A stretch of 64,000 bases of DNA from Cunninghamia lanceolata (lineage: Eukaryota; Streptophyta; Pinopsida; Cupressales; Cupressaceae), in the NCBI GenBank assembly GCA_027924645.1, contig BSBN01000187.1, forward strand, positions 14,650,001 through 14,714,000, written 5' to 3'. The notes under the pieces were generated by a model. That model worked only from the letters and a program-made list of their open reading frames with translations, made no database searches and was not told the DNA's origin. A program made the translations under genes and the position numbers. Of the stretch, positions 45,328 through 57,266 are shown in pieces (positions within the stretch are counted from its first letter, which is position 1; every line of letters starts with the position of its first letter).

Positions 45328-46449
45328 TCTCTTATTGTAACACTAGTATGCTTTGCTTTGAGTGGAGTAACCCAAGAAAATTCCTTCATCACTTCTAGCA
45401 TCAAACTTTCCTAGATCTTCATCTCTTTTTATGTAACACTTGCTACCAAATACTCTGAAATATCTCATAGTAGGAGTTATACCAAACCAACGTTCATAAG
45501 GAGTCTTACCGATATTGCTTTTGATTTGAACTCGATTGAGAGTATAGACTGCAGTGCTAATAGCTTCTCTCCAAAACATCTGAGGAACATTTGCTTCCAT
45601 CATCATTGTCCTAGATGCTTCCTAGATGGTCCAGTTCTTTCTCTCAACTACTCCATTCTGCTGTGGAGTCCTAGGAGTAGACAACTGTCTCTTTATACCA
45701 TTCTTCTCACAAAAGTCTATGAACTCACTGGATGTGAATTCACCACCTCTGTCAGACCTTAGACATTTGAGTTTCAATCCGGTTTGATTCTCAACCATAG
45801 CTTTGAAGATTTTGAACTTTTCAAGGGCTTCTGATTTCTCTTTTAGGAAGGTAACCCACATCATCTAGGAATGATCATCAATCAGTAACATGAAATATCT
45901 ATCACCTTGCATACTCTTGATTCTTGTCGGACCACATAGATCAGTATGGACTAGTTCCAATAATCCAGTAGAGAACTGATCCTTGCTTTTGAAAGAAACT
46001 CTGCTTTGTTTACCTAGCTGACATTCTTTGCACAAGCTATTTGTGGGTTTTACCAATTTTGGAAGATCTCTTATAGCCTAAGTATTGCTTATCTTGATGA
46101 TGTTATCAAAATTCACATGACACATCCTTCTATGCCATAACCAACTCTGATCAACTTGAACAAACAAACAACTTTTATTTGAACCAACTAGATGGAAGAT
46201 ATTACCTTTTGTTTGAGTACCTGATGCAATCTCAGTTCTAAAGCTTTCATAGATTCTGCATCTTCCATTCTTAAACCAGAGATCATAACCTTTGTCCACC
46301 AACTGACCAACACTGAGAAGATTGTGCTTCAATCCTTCAACATATAGTACATTATCAGTTTTGCTCTTCCATCAAAAGAAATAGTTCCCCTACCTCTAAT
46401 TCTGCCAGTAGAATTATCACCAAACTTTACCATTCCTCCTTCATACCTT
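45328..46449 (-). pseudogene. pol: Copia A pol: GAG-pre-integrase and integrase
   Basis: 46332-46078 carries LLSVGQLVDKGYDL and WLWHRRMCHVNFDN (the His-containing pre-integrase domain), continued by CKECQLGKQSRVSF. Integrase core: LLELVHTDLCGPT with Asp (about 45950), CLRSDRGGEFTS with Asp (about 45750), and TPQQNGVVERKN with Glu (about 45650). The C-terminal part 45606-45343 has TPYERWFGITPTMRYFRVFGSKCY. The catalytic triad is intact but stops separate the pieces, for instance at 46077, 45864 and 45620. Confidence 0.92.
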
Positions 46450-47621
46450 TCCAAATCTAAGAACTTGTTCTTGTCACCAGTCATGTGGTGAGAACATCCA
46501 CTGTCAATAACCCAATCATCCTTTTCTTCAACTTGGGCAGCCAAAGCTCTTTCCACAACCTTATGATTGACAGATTCAGAGGATATTGAATCTTCTTCCT
46601 TGATGGCAATAAACACCCATTCATTTCCAGATTTGCTTCCTATTTCTAATTCATCATCTATTACTCCTTCATTATCATCTTCTTCATGAACATAATAATA
46701 GTTCTTTTGGAACCTTTGTCTGTTAGCATTTGACCTTGCAGATCTTTTTGGACATCTTGAAGCAAAATGACCAATCTTATTGCAAATGAAGCACTTAAAG
46801 GGTAATTTTCCTTCATACTTACCAGATCCTCTTGGCAGTCTCTTTGCAATGAGGGCTTCAAGATGAGTTGTTTCTGCTTCTTCCTCTTCCATGTCTTTCC
46901 TTGCTTGATCATACCATGACATCTTCCTTGAAGAGTTCTCTCCCGGATCAAATCTTTGTTTGCCTTTCACATAGGCACTAGCTTTAAATGCAGATTCAGT
47001 CTTGGGGTGATCATCTCCAAACTCAGTCATTTCAAATGTAGCCAGTTTGCCAGCCAATTGCTCTCTTGTGACAGTTGTATGGGCTCTGAAGTCATCAATG
47101 GCAGCAACCTTGATTTTGTAGGCAGCAGGAAGGGATCTAAGAATTTTGCAAACAATTTCATTTTCATCCAGAACTCCACCAACATTCTTGATTCCACACA
47201 CCAGCTCATTCACTCTTGGCATAAAGGTAGTGATATTTTCATCATCTCTCATCTTCAAACTTTCAAATTTCCCTTTCAGACTTTGCAACCTTGCACTCTT
47301 AACAAACTCATCTCCTTCATGCAGAAGTTCCAGTTTAACCCAGATCTCATATGCAGTTGGTAGGTCAATGACATTTGAGAGTTCTGAATCATTCAATGCG
47401 CTTAGAAGAGCTTTGGTCCGCAAATTATTTTTAGCATCTGTGATTTCATTCAAAGTTGTTGGACCACCCTGTGGAGGTACATATGGTTTTGTGACCATGG
47501 ATAGGTATGCTTTTCCCATACACTCTAAGTGACATTTCCTGCAACCTTTCCAGAGTGAGAAATTGGTTCCATCAAACTTTGGACTATCCTTCTTGTATGA
47601 TGACATCCTGGATCTCCTCAA
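46450..47621 (-). pseudogene. gag: Copia A gag and protease
   Basis: A long open frame from 47621 on the minus strand. The ATG region gives MSSYKKDSPKFDGTNFSLWK, the usual gag start of these elements. The capsid part (UBN2 type) has TAYEIWVKLELLHEGDE and a coiled LKGKFESLKMRDDENITTF. The zinc knuckle is CFICNKIGHFASRCP near 46790. The protease site WVIDSGCSHHMTGDKNKF lies at about 46520-46467 with the Asp present. The frame reads openly from 47621 past the protease, longer than most reading frames in this window. Confidence 0.92.
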
Positions 47622-47648
47622 ATGGTTAAGCTCTTTTTAGAGGAACTT

Positions 47649-47661
47649 GGCTCTGATACCA
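47649..47661 (-). promoter_or_regulatory. Primer binding site of Copia A (initiator Met tRNA)
   Basis: Minus-strand TGGTATCAGAGCC, two bases from the LTR end at 47664. A perfect complement of initiator methionine tRNA. Confidence 0.95.
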
Positions 47662-47663
47662 AT

Positions 47664-48959
47664 TGTTAGATCTAGGGCACACAATTGAGAGGGGGGGTGA
47701 ATCAGTTGTACAAAAACCTTACTTCTACTTCAAACACTTGATTCTTCTTTGTTAGTTAACAGCATATCAATTAACCATTCATGAAAGTAGAAAGCATAAA
47801 CACCGGAGCAGATAAACATCAACACATTAGACACCAAGATTTTTGACGTGGAAAACTCGGTTAAGGGAAAAACCACGGGGTGATTAACCCAAGCATTATT
47901 CTCTGTTAGAAGAATAAGAAAAATGAATGGCACATGCCAATTAGGGCTCACTACCCGAGCACACTGCTCACAAGGAGGCACACTGCCTACAAGAGACACA
48001 CTGTCTACAAGATCATAAGTATCACAAACTTGAACTGGAGAATGACATCTTTACCATGTCTGGATAAGTTCCATTTAAGCCCAAAACACTTCTGCTCTGC
48101 CTTTCACTCTTTTGCTATGCCACACTCATCTGCTCCACAACACACACTTTGAAATGAACTCACAAACCTTTATTTATACAAGGCATTGACTTAGGAACAA
48201 TCATCTAAGTCGGCAATCAAACACAAAAACATTTGCAAGATGAATAGCTCATCTAGTCAGCCAATCTAAACAAGAACAAATTCATCCGGAAGAACTCATA
48301 TGGTCGGCTAGCAAGAACACCTCCATCCGAAAGAATATCTCCAATTCTGGGCTCTAACACTAATGCGGACCAATAACACAACCTCAACATGATCCAAGAA
48401 CCTTCACAAGCTTTCCTAAATGACCAGGCACATCCGCACTTCCTCTACTCACTGGAATCTCTTCTCTTCCTCATCTAGAACTTCAAGAACATAGTCTATC
48501 GCCACTGTCATACTGAAAAAGGTGCTTCCGGACCTCCAAACCACATACCAATCGAGATGACACATCACAAGGACATCCCAAACACTCTGTCTAATCCGTA
48601 GAATAGGACAATGCACTTCTAGATCTCACCAGACCCTTTTGTAACACTCTGTCACTCTGGAGCATCTCCCGGAATGGGTTCTACTTGATCAATCACAACT
48701 TCTTCACATCTTCATGTGGACCTCTAAAATCTTAACTGGATCATCTCAAGACTCATATCTACAAACCCTTTAATCTGCACCCTCTAAATCTCAACCTATT
48801 GAGTACTTTTGCCTTCTTCTCATCACTGTTCTTCACTATTCCTGATTGAGACTAATTTTCTCAATATCCTCAGCACACAACTCATCCAATTCTTCTTGTC
48901 AATGCAATATGAGTATGTTGACATCAATAACAGCACTGGTTCACCTCATACTTGCAACA
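47664..48959 (-). mobile_element. 5' LTR of Copia A (1,296 bp)
   Basis: Partner of 41831-43126; a few percent different by eye, mainly transitions, with no net length change. The TATA box is at 48169-48178. Confidence 0.95.
48169..48178 (-). promoter_or_regulatory. TATA box of the Copia A 5' LTR
   Basis: Minus-strand TATAAATAAA. This copy would drive the genomic RNA of Copia A. Confidence 0.65.
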
Positions 48960-49771
48960 ATCATCTTGTATGCAGCCTTGTTAGGAAATGTAGCACCGGG
49001 TATGAAGTCAATTTGATGACTAATATCCCTCATGGGTGGTAAGGAGTTGGGAACTTCCTCTACCACAAGGTCTTGATACTTATCCAGAAGTTGTTGTACT
49101 TCCAATGGAATCTCCTTCTATTTTTGATCTTGCTAATCTGATCCACTCTTGGGCTTTATGACCAAGGCATACCCCTGGTTGTCATTCTCCTTCAAGAGGT
49201 TTAGGAACTCCTTGCCATTCACCAACATGACACTACTGTTATTTTCCTTTCCCCTGGGCTGCTCCAACAAAGGATCCATTTTGAATGCTCTTCCATTCTT
49301 GGTGATGACATAAGTGTTCTTCTGACCATCATGCTGAGCTTTAACATCATACTGCCATGGATGGCCAAGAAGCAGGTGACATGCATCCATAGGTATGATT
49401 TCACATAGCACTTTGTCCTTGTAGTCACCAATTGCAAATTCAAACCAAGTTTGTTCCTCCACCATGAAACTTTGGTTCTTGTTTTACCAAGAATTCTTGT
49501 AAGGACTGATATGAGGAAGCCTCTTCAACTTGCACTTCTCAACCATCTCAGTGGATACCACATTCTCAGTAGACCCTGAATCCACTATGATTTTGCAGAG
49601 TTTCCCATAGGCTAGGCCTTGGGTTCTGAAAAGATTCTTTCTCTGAGGGGGCTCTTGCTTCAATGGCATCTTCAACATAGACCTTTTTATGATCATACTC
49701 TCTCCATCTAAAACAGGTGTAGCACTTCCCATTGGTGAATTCACACTTTCACAGTCATTATCTTTAACTAA
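48960..49771 (-). pseudogene. pol: C protease and start of reverse transcriptase
   Basis: 49744-49484 has the aspartic protease site CKIIVDSGSTENVVST with DSG intact, near 49600. 49465-49133 continues with the phrase MDACHLLLGHPWQYDVKAQHDG, typical of the protease to reverse transcriptase linker, and ends in the pre-RT segment VEEVPNSLPPMRDISHQIDF near 49060-49010. The frame is cut at 48960 by Copia A and resumes at 41830. Stops at 49481 and 49131. Confidence 0.88.
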
Positions 49772-50875
49772 CTAATTTCTCTTCCCACTGTCATGAGAGC
49801 TGCTGGCTTTCCCTGGACATTTGTTCATTGTATGGCCAAATTGGTTGCAGCCATAACATCTTCTAGTGAAGATTCCTAGTCCTCTACCTCCTCCACCATT
49901 TCTGCCTCTGCCATTATGACTTCTACCACCTCTAAAACCTCCTCTATGCTCTGTTGCTGATTGTGTTTCTTGCTGACTATTATTTTTAGTTTTGTTAAAC
50001 TGTCCACAGCCAAAATTGCCTCTTCCTCTTTGATTTCTGCCACCTCTGCCTCTAGCACTTTGTTCACCCTTCCTTCTCAGCTTTTCCTCTACTCTGGAGG
50101 CCAACAAGAAACATTCATCCACTGTCTTTGGTAACACCAAACTTATCTCATCTTGCAGATTGTATTTCAGTCCATTCAGGTACCTAGCCACCATCCCTTT
50201 TTCATCTTCATTATGATTGGCCCTCATACTGAATCTATGAAATTCTTCTATGTAGGCAGCCACATCCATGTCTTTTTGTCTCAAATTCTAAAATCTCCTT
50301 ATGATTTGAATCTCATAGTCAGGTGGCATGAACTTGCTTCTGAGCATAGCTACCATTCTACTCCATTTAGTGATGGGACACTTCCCAATCTTCTCCCTCT
50401 CACTCTGCATATAGTTCCACCAGACCAGTGCAGAACCTCTTAGCCTTGTCTTGGCAAACTTGACCTTTTTGCTATCATTGAACTCCTTGTAATCAAAGAA
50501 GTTGCACATAGCTTCTATCCAGTCAGTGAGAACATCTCCATCCAACTTGCCATGGAAGGTAGGCACTTCCATCTTGGGATCACCACTATCTCCATGAGCA
50601 CCCTTAAGTGCATTCAAGAAGGCTTTCTGATCTGTAGACATATCTTACTCCAGAGGATCCTCTTTTGCCTCTATTTCTTCATTTGTGTCTAAAGAACTTC
50701 CCTCTTCTTTGGTCTTGCCCTTAGACTTCTTCTCTTCTTGCAATTTTGCTTCTTGCAATCTTGCTTCTTGCAGTCTTGCTTCAACCATCTCTTCCACCAA
50801 CTTCTTGATGGCATCTTGGCTCATTGTCTTGGGAGGTATTGTACTAGCCTCTGTTTCAATTTCCTCTTCTGACAT
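49772..50875 (-). pseudogene. gag: C gag
   Basis: ATG at 50875 (MSEEEIETEASTIPPKT), then a coiled Gln/Glu/Lys region with a repeated LQEARLQEAKLQEE, then the capsid domain PTFHGKLDGDVLTDWIEAMCNFF and SALVWWNYMQ (50560-50400), an AAYIEEFHRFSMRANHNEDEK segment, an Arg/Gly-rich run, and a CCHC knuckle CYGCNQFGHTMNKCP near 49850. Only three stops, near 50644, 50288 and 49771, break the frame, which is much better kept than gag of E1 or F. Confidence 0.9.
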
Positions 50876-50898
50876 ACACTTGCTTCAATTAGTATATT

Positions 50899-50911
50899 GG
50901 CTCTAAAACCA
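50899..50911 (-). promoter_or_regulatory. Primer binding site of C (decayed initiator Met type)
   Basis: Minus-strand TGGTTTTAGAGCC differs at two positions from the initiator-Met primer site and lies three bases from the LTR. Confidence 0.75.
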
Positions 50912-50914
50912 ATA

Positions 50915-52762
50915 TGATGCAGAGGTAAGGTAGAGATTGTAGAGGTTCACTCAATGAACTTAAGTCACTCAACTTTCTCCAAAAGGTTTACAAGGTGTTT
51001 GTGTTTACCAGCCTCACACGGCTACTCCAGGAATCAACTTAGCCTAGGATCACCCTCTGGTGTCATCCACTCAGGCTACTCACCACTCACTTTGGGGAGT
51101 CACAACTCAACCCAACTTAGAAACAAAACCCACCTTCAAGAGCTCAACATCTACTACCAATACCTCTACCAACATAGACAACAACATCCATTTAACATAT
51201 ACTTACCTATGACATGTAGGGAATAAGGTCATAGACCAAGAAACTACCATTCCATTCCTTACAAAATAGTGGACAGCAAATCTCTGTATGACTATCTTTT
51301 GACAGTGTTTGAAGAAGGCTTAATCCAACAATAACTTCTTAAAGCCTCAAAAGACCATCAATACTCCATGCATACTAAACATTCAATGTGAATGAACAAT
51401 CATTTACTCGCATGCAGGCCCACACTGTGTTATAGAGGGCAGAGGACAACAAATTGAAGCTTGACTGTCCTATGACAGTCTTAAAGTGACAGCTTCTTTC
51501 TTATAGCCTTTGTGATAGCTAAACCTGCATCAACTCCTCTCCAACAAGGATCTAAACACCTCAACCACTTACCAATGATAGGATCAACTTGAGGACTTTG
51601 AACCAACACCTTGCCTCTGTACTTGTTCTGACAGAAATAGTAAACTGTTTGACTGTCTTCAAGAAAATAGTGTTAGAGGAGGTTAAACCTTGTAAGTAAG
51701 GAGAAAGTTTAACACCACACTAACCACTCACAAACCTCAAATGACCTTCACCACTTGGTACATGAACCAAATACTTATATTGAAATGTTTACCATTCCTT
51801 GAACCTTCAGACTGTACTGTACCCACGTGCATGAACAGCAAACTGTATTTCTATCAGTAATTGTTATTTTTCTTCTAAAGGACAGTCTAGCTTGAGATTG
51901 TGGGAAAGATGTGTATCAAGGATCCCTTGTATAGATAGTAGGGATCTTGCACAGGTCTGCCTTCCTTCTAAAACACAAAGATCAACTCCATTTGATCAAG
52001 CCTATGACTATTTTCTTGCACTCTTGCTGTCCTATGCCTTTTCTTAACTAATTAGTCACTATTTTGACTAGATAGCAGCATACCAACCACCATGGAGGAA
52101 GGAGAACCACCCTACAAACTTCAAAAACATGAAAACTACTCTAATTTCCTCCATCTCACTGAAAGATGACTGATCATCTTTAGAGGACAGAGGAAAAATG
52201 CTCCATTCTATCTCAAAACCTTAGGTAAGGAGGGTTTAAACTAGTTTTTGCAAAATGGGATAAAACAAGCATCACAAAATGTTTCAAGAACTCAGACCAC
52301 GTGCAAATGAGAGCTACTTCAAAGAACTAAAACATTTTCCAAACCTTATTCCCTTGGCAGTCCGTATCAGGCCGTATAGAATGGTTGTCTTCACTAAAAA
52401 GGCAGAAAACATAGTTTTTTCTTAATAAACTCCTTCCTTCATTTCATTTTTGGCATGTTTTACAAAACTAAAGTTTAAAGGAAACTTTCCCCAATGTTTC
52501 CACTTCTCAATAGTCCATACAACTGCCCAAGAAAGGTAGTGAATCGATGGAAAAGCTTATTTTCATAAAAAACAAGTTTCTAAAAGAAAACCTCCTATAA
52601 AATAGGTCTTATCAACATCCTCATGGACTAGTCAATCTAATTGACTAAGTCTTTAATACAAAATATCAAAATGTCTTTCAAAGCCTTAGAGGTAAACAAA
52701 TTAACATGAAAACAACTAGGAGAAAAAACCAACACAATGATTTAAACTGTGGAGCTCCTGCA
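50915..52762 (-). mobile_element. 5' LTR of gypsy element C (1,848 bp)
   Basis: Partner of 37293-39139. Right flank CCACA; left flank of the partner ACAAT. These do not form a target duplication. Confidence 0.92.
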
Positions 52763-54781
52763 CCACATGGTTGCACCTGGGCTAGTCAACTCATGAATGT
52801 ATTCCTCCTGATCATCTATCTGGTTATTGGTCCATGTCAATTGTTTGGCTTGACTCTGTAATTTTTCAATGAGTGTTACAACTAATGTGAGACTATTGTC
52901 CTGAGATTTCATAGTATCAGAGATATTTTGTGCTGTTTCTTCTTCTTTTTCTTTGATTCTTTGGGTAGCCTCTGTTTCTTTGTCTCTAATTTCCACCTCT
53001 TTCTCTTAAATTATCTTTTGTTTTTCCTGGAGTTCTTCTTGAAGTCCTTCAATTATCTACATTTATTCAATTTCTTTTTCTTTCATGACCTTTTTGAGGT
53101 TAGTAATGATTAAATTTTCCCCCCATAATAGTCTCTTTAGATTATCTATTTCCTCTAGTAGCATTTGTTCCCTTGGGACCTCTATGTCCTCTTGATTAGA
53201 GCAGTGAGAATAACTCCTTGTTTCTCCTCTTTCTATCTGTTCTTCCTCAGGGACTTCCATAGCTCTCTACTTTATATTGTTAGCTGCATTATCTTGTCCC
53301 TTCTCAACTTCCCCTGCAATCTTCTTATCCTAAGCTTCCTCTTGACTTCCTTCTACTATTATTGGGGCTGATGAAGGTCTAGCCTCATCCATGGAAGTTC
53401 GTAAACCTAAGAGAAGCTTAGCTAAGAGAGCAATATCTTTTTTAGCTTGAGTAGACTGCCTCTTTCTCTAGCTTCTATGTAGCACAAGTGGAGTCTGAGC
53501 CTTTCTAGCAGGTACATTATCCTCAAAGTCCAAAGAAATGGTGAAGTTGTCTCTCTCTTCTATCTCTCGAGTATGAGAATGCTATGGTACTGGAATCTAA
53601 GAACTTGGATGAATAGGTGGTTCTGGGGAACCTTCCTTAACTACTTCTCTTTGTTTTATTTTCCCTTAACTACTTCTCTTTGTTTCATTTTCCTAATCAG
53701 AGGAACTTCATCTGAATCACTAGATTCTTCCTTGGCCCAATAGTGTTTGCTGGAATTCGGTGTCTTTGAAGTCCTTTTTCCTCTTCTATAATGACTACTT
53801 CCTCTATTTTCTTGGTTAGAATAGACTCCTCAGCCAAGGTCATTTTCCTTTTTCTAAGTGGGTCATATAGGAGAGGGGCTCTATGACAGGTTCTTTTAGT
53901 TGTTCTATGGCAGCTGAGACTTCACCCAAAACTTCTTTCCCTTTCCTCTTTTTGCCAGTAACAAGGGCAAAAGTTTCCTCCATTGTTTATTTTTGCTTTT
54001 TGTCCTTTTCAGTGGCTGGGGAGGAAGTGGAAGGCATTGCTTCCTCATCCTGCTAAGTAGAGGAAGTCTCATCTATACCCTATTCCCCTTCTGGTGTCCT
54101 ATCTTGTGGTTTGTTTTCTAAGAATGTCTACCATAAGGCTTTCCCATCAGCTTGGGATAGAAAATGATGTTTTACAATCAAGAAAATGAGACTATGGTTT
54201 TTCATGGGAACCTTCCCCTATTGATACTTGTCTGCAAAGGCTTTAATAGAAGAATACAAAAAGTTTGGTATATTTATCCTAAATTCTAGATGGGCATGCC
54301 CATGCCTCAAAAAAATTAACATTTTCATTATTGGTCCTAAAACTATAGAGAATTGTCCATCACATGTAAAATATTTCATTTACCACATAGCTAAAGATTG
54401 CCATGGTTGTGGAAGTGAGGTCCTAACAATTCCTTTGACTTCATTTTTTCTTAAATGTATTTGTATTTCAAGTTCACCTTCTTCAGAGAAATTTTTAATC
54501 AAATCAGTACATACAGTTTTTAGATGGTAAAACCTCTCACCTTGTTCTGGTAGCCCTAAAATATGGCTGATAATGGTGGGAGAGACGCTGATAGGAATCC
54601 ATCTCACAATTGTTTGGTTATTCTTCAGGTTGCGTATGAAATCATCCACAATGTCTTCCTGAAAGCCTTCAAACTTCTCCAGAAATTCCAACCACCCAGC
54701 ATTCCTTAAGATATCTATTATAGCTTGATCTTGAAGAAGGCCTGTTACATTCTCTAACTTTGACTTCTTTTTCACTCCCAT
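52763..54781 (-). pseudogene. env-like ORF of gypsy E2
   Basis: ATG-type start at 54781 (MGVKKKSKLENVTGLL). The first 130 codons match the pattern of the putative plant transposon protein domain that accompanies Athila-like elements: GWLEFLEKFEGFQEDIVDDF and ISHILGLPEQGERFY, then NIPNFLYSSIKAF near 54260. A basic, low-complexity stretch follows (KKRKGKEVLGE near 53950), then a long coiled coil 53260-52763 (LKKVMKEKEIE, EIRDKETEATQRIKEKEEE). It follows the E2 integrase by about 1 kb, so it is a 3' accessory ORF. The frame is lost at 52763 where the C LTR begins. Several stops. The function of such proteins is unknown. Confidence 0.65.
53637..53693. repeat. 29 bp tandem repeat in the E2 env-like ORF
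   Basis: Two copies of TTAACTACTTCTCTTTGTTT plus a T/C-rich tail (53637-53665 and 53666-53693), the second one base shorter, so the copies cause a frame change. Confidence 0.85.
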
Positions 54782-55799
54782 CTTCTTGTCTTATTTCACC
54801 TTCTCTAGTTAAAGTCTTCTTAATTTTCTCTGTAGTTTATTTTTCTTTTCACCCTTCGAGGACTGTTGTAGTAGACTTGAATATTATCCCAAAGATTTTG
54901 GAGAATTTTACAATCTTTGAATTGGGTTTGATCCATCAATTGCAACTACTTAGATTATGGGAAGGTGGCTTGAGATTAATTGAACATGATTGTGCAGTCA
55001 TAATTGCAGGGAGTGATGTGACACTCCGGAGAGAGGTCAGTAGTGTGGCAAATAAGGTGGCATGCATGAATTAAAAGGGAAATAATGGCAGGGAGATGTG
55101 TCACAATAATTGCACCTATAAATAGAAATGACAAGACAGTTACTAATTAATTTAATTTGAGTGAATTACCTAAATCACTTTTTGTGATGATGGCCAAATG
55201 TACTTGGATGCAATACCGTAGCTTTAATGAGATTTTATGTAGCCCAGCATGTGATCAGCTCCTTTGTGGCTTGAACTGGCATCAGCATCTTCATTGTCAC
55301 ATATTCTAAAATTATTCCTGCTAAGTGGTTTGGAAATCACATGTTGTCAAGTGACGTCAGTAGAGCAATCTGTGATGACTTGCGCATGCAGAAGCAATTG
55401 TCATTTGATTGTTGACGATGTGCATGCTGATGGCATCGTTGTTTATATCACAAAGTGGAGCATGATTCATGTTGGCGTCATCCTATGATGTCCCCACTTT
55501 AATACCTCGAGAGGTGTGTCCCCTCATTTTTATTCCTTGAAATGGTTCTTTACTGATGAAGCGCCAGAGGTGCTCCTAAATTGCTACAAAGATGCATTTT
55601 AGTAGCTCCTCGCATCTGATTGGCTTTGTAGATTGATTGTTGCAATCCTACAAGAAGAATGGAACCACCATTTACTAGTTTTCAATCCCCTTGGTCGAGA
55701 AAGATAGCCATTTACTAGTTTTCCATCTTCCTCTTTTTTTTTCTTTTTTTTTCCGAGAAGGCCGCCATTTGTTGGTTTTCAACCTTCTTTTTTTTAGTC
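54782..55799 (-). other. E2 spacer between pol and env-like ORF, no gene
   Basis: About 1 kb without supported coding sequence. 55640-55800 has two copies of a 'gccatttactagtttt' phrase and a related third 'gccatttgttggtttt', with T-rich stretches between. Short open frames on the plus strand (54760-55074, 55264-55488) have no family signal. Confidence 0.6.
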
Positions 55800-56641
55800 T
55801 CAATCTATGACAGAGGCTGTGACCCCTGTAACCAAGTACAAGTCCTTTGTAAATTCCTCCTTAGTTGATGGCCTTTTATAGAGTTGAATTCTGTGGCCAT
55901 TTACTAAGAATGAATCTGTGCTTCCATCAATGGGTGCTAGCAAAACTGTTGTGTTTTTAAAAATGTCCCTTATTTGGTAAGGGCCCATCTAGTTAGTTTG
56001 TAACTTCCCTTTGAACTCCTTGAACTTACAATCATATAGGAGAACCCAATTGCCCTATAGAAATGTCCTCCTTTTGATGTGTTGGTCATGCCATTGTTTC
56101 CTTTGATACAAGTTATGTTTGTTGTATGGCTTCTGTACAGATTTCATCAAACTCATTGAGTTGAAGAATCATGTTCTGCTATGCTATAGACAATGGTAGA
56201 CCAATATCTAATGAAGGTTTGAGTGTCTGCAGTTTGAATTCTATGGACAGAATGGGTTTCTTCCCATAAACCAATTCATATGGTGAGAACTTGGTTGTGG
56301 ACTTCCAGGTGGTAATGTAAGCCCAAATTGCTTCAGGTAACCTATTAGCCCAATCCTTTCTATTCATGGCCTCTGTCCTTGTCAGGATATTTTCTAGTTC
56401 CCTATTAGTCACCTCTAACTACCCATTAGCTTGGGGATGGTAAGGTGAAGACATTTTGTGCTTAACTTGATATAGGTTTGTGAATTCTTTGATTAATTAA
56501 GAAGTGAATTGAGGTCCTCTATCTGAAACTATTGATCTAGGGGCTCCAAACCTTAAGAAAATTATGTTATAGAGGAAATCAACAACTTTTTCTTCTCTTG
56601 CAAATTGCAATACCTAAACCTCAGCCCATTTAGTTACATAG
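55800..56641 (-). pseudogene. pol: E2 integrase, C-terminal half
   Basis: Minus-strand reading from 56641 gives IVSDRGPQFTS with the second catalytic Asp (about 56510), PYHPQANG, then the catalytic Glu in LEVTNRELENIL, AIWAYITTWKSTTKFSPYELVYGKKP (56412-56179), and the tail MGPYQIRDIFKNTTVLLAP with NGHRIQLYKRPS (55988-55800). The N-terminal half is beyond the Copia B insertion, which starts at 56642, and outside the window. Stops near 56415, 56178 and 55990. Confidence 0.88.
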
Positions 56642-56701
56642 TGTTGATATACATAGGACAACTGAGAGGGGGGGTGAATCAATTGTCACAAAAACTTAAA
56701 C

Positions 56702-56777
56702 ACTTTTGACAATTAAACATTCATCACTTATCCACAAGTACTTTTGACAATTAAACATTCATCGCTTATCCACAAGT
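56702..56777. repeat. 38 bp tandem repeat in the Copia B 3' LTR
   Basis: ACTTTTGACAATTAAACATT begins at 56702 and again at 56740. The 5' LTR has one, shorter, version of this place near 62695. Confidence 0.8.
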
Positions 56778-57258
56778 ATTATGATTTAAAAATGAGTGCA
56801 TGAAATAAAAAACTTAACAATATCAAACACAAGAGACACCAGATTTACGTGGAAAACCCCAAGGTGGGGAAAACCCATGGAGAGGATTAACTCTCAATAT
56901 ATATTGCAATATTAAAATAGTGATGTTCAGGCTTGGTCACCCCATGGGCCCAAACATACTGGCTTACTTCCATGAAGAAGAACTAGGTCTATCAATTGCC
57001 TCAACCATAAACCTAGTAAGATTATAATAAGGGTTGTTAAACCCTAAGGGCTATTAAACCCTACTAGTGGCTTACTACCAAATTCACTGCCATGATGAAC
57101 ACCTTTCTTTATTGTGAATAAACAATTCCTCAGCTTTGCTCTTCCTGTACCTTGCTCTTCCTCTGCTCTACTCTTTCTCTTCTTTCCTCTGCCTCTTCTC
57201 TGCTCTTCCTTATTCTAATTTTTTCTCAAGAACAACTTTTCCATGACTCAGCTATAAG

Positions 57259-57266
57259 TATTTATA
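57259..57266 (-). promoter_or_regulatory. TATA box of the Copia B 3' LTR
   Basis: Minus-strand TATAAATA. Same box in the 5' LTR at 63210-63217. Confidence 0.6.

Noticed and set aside
37286..52767. CAACA/CCACA as a target duplication of C
   Set aside because: It needs a shifted LTR border on one side and still leaves a mismatch; the natural TG/CA borders give unrelated flanks.
54760..55488. Plus-strand ORFs of 104 and 74 codons
   Set aside because: They lie in the non-coding spacer of E2, opposite in orientation, with no family signal.
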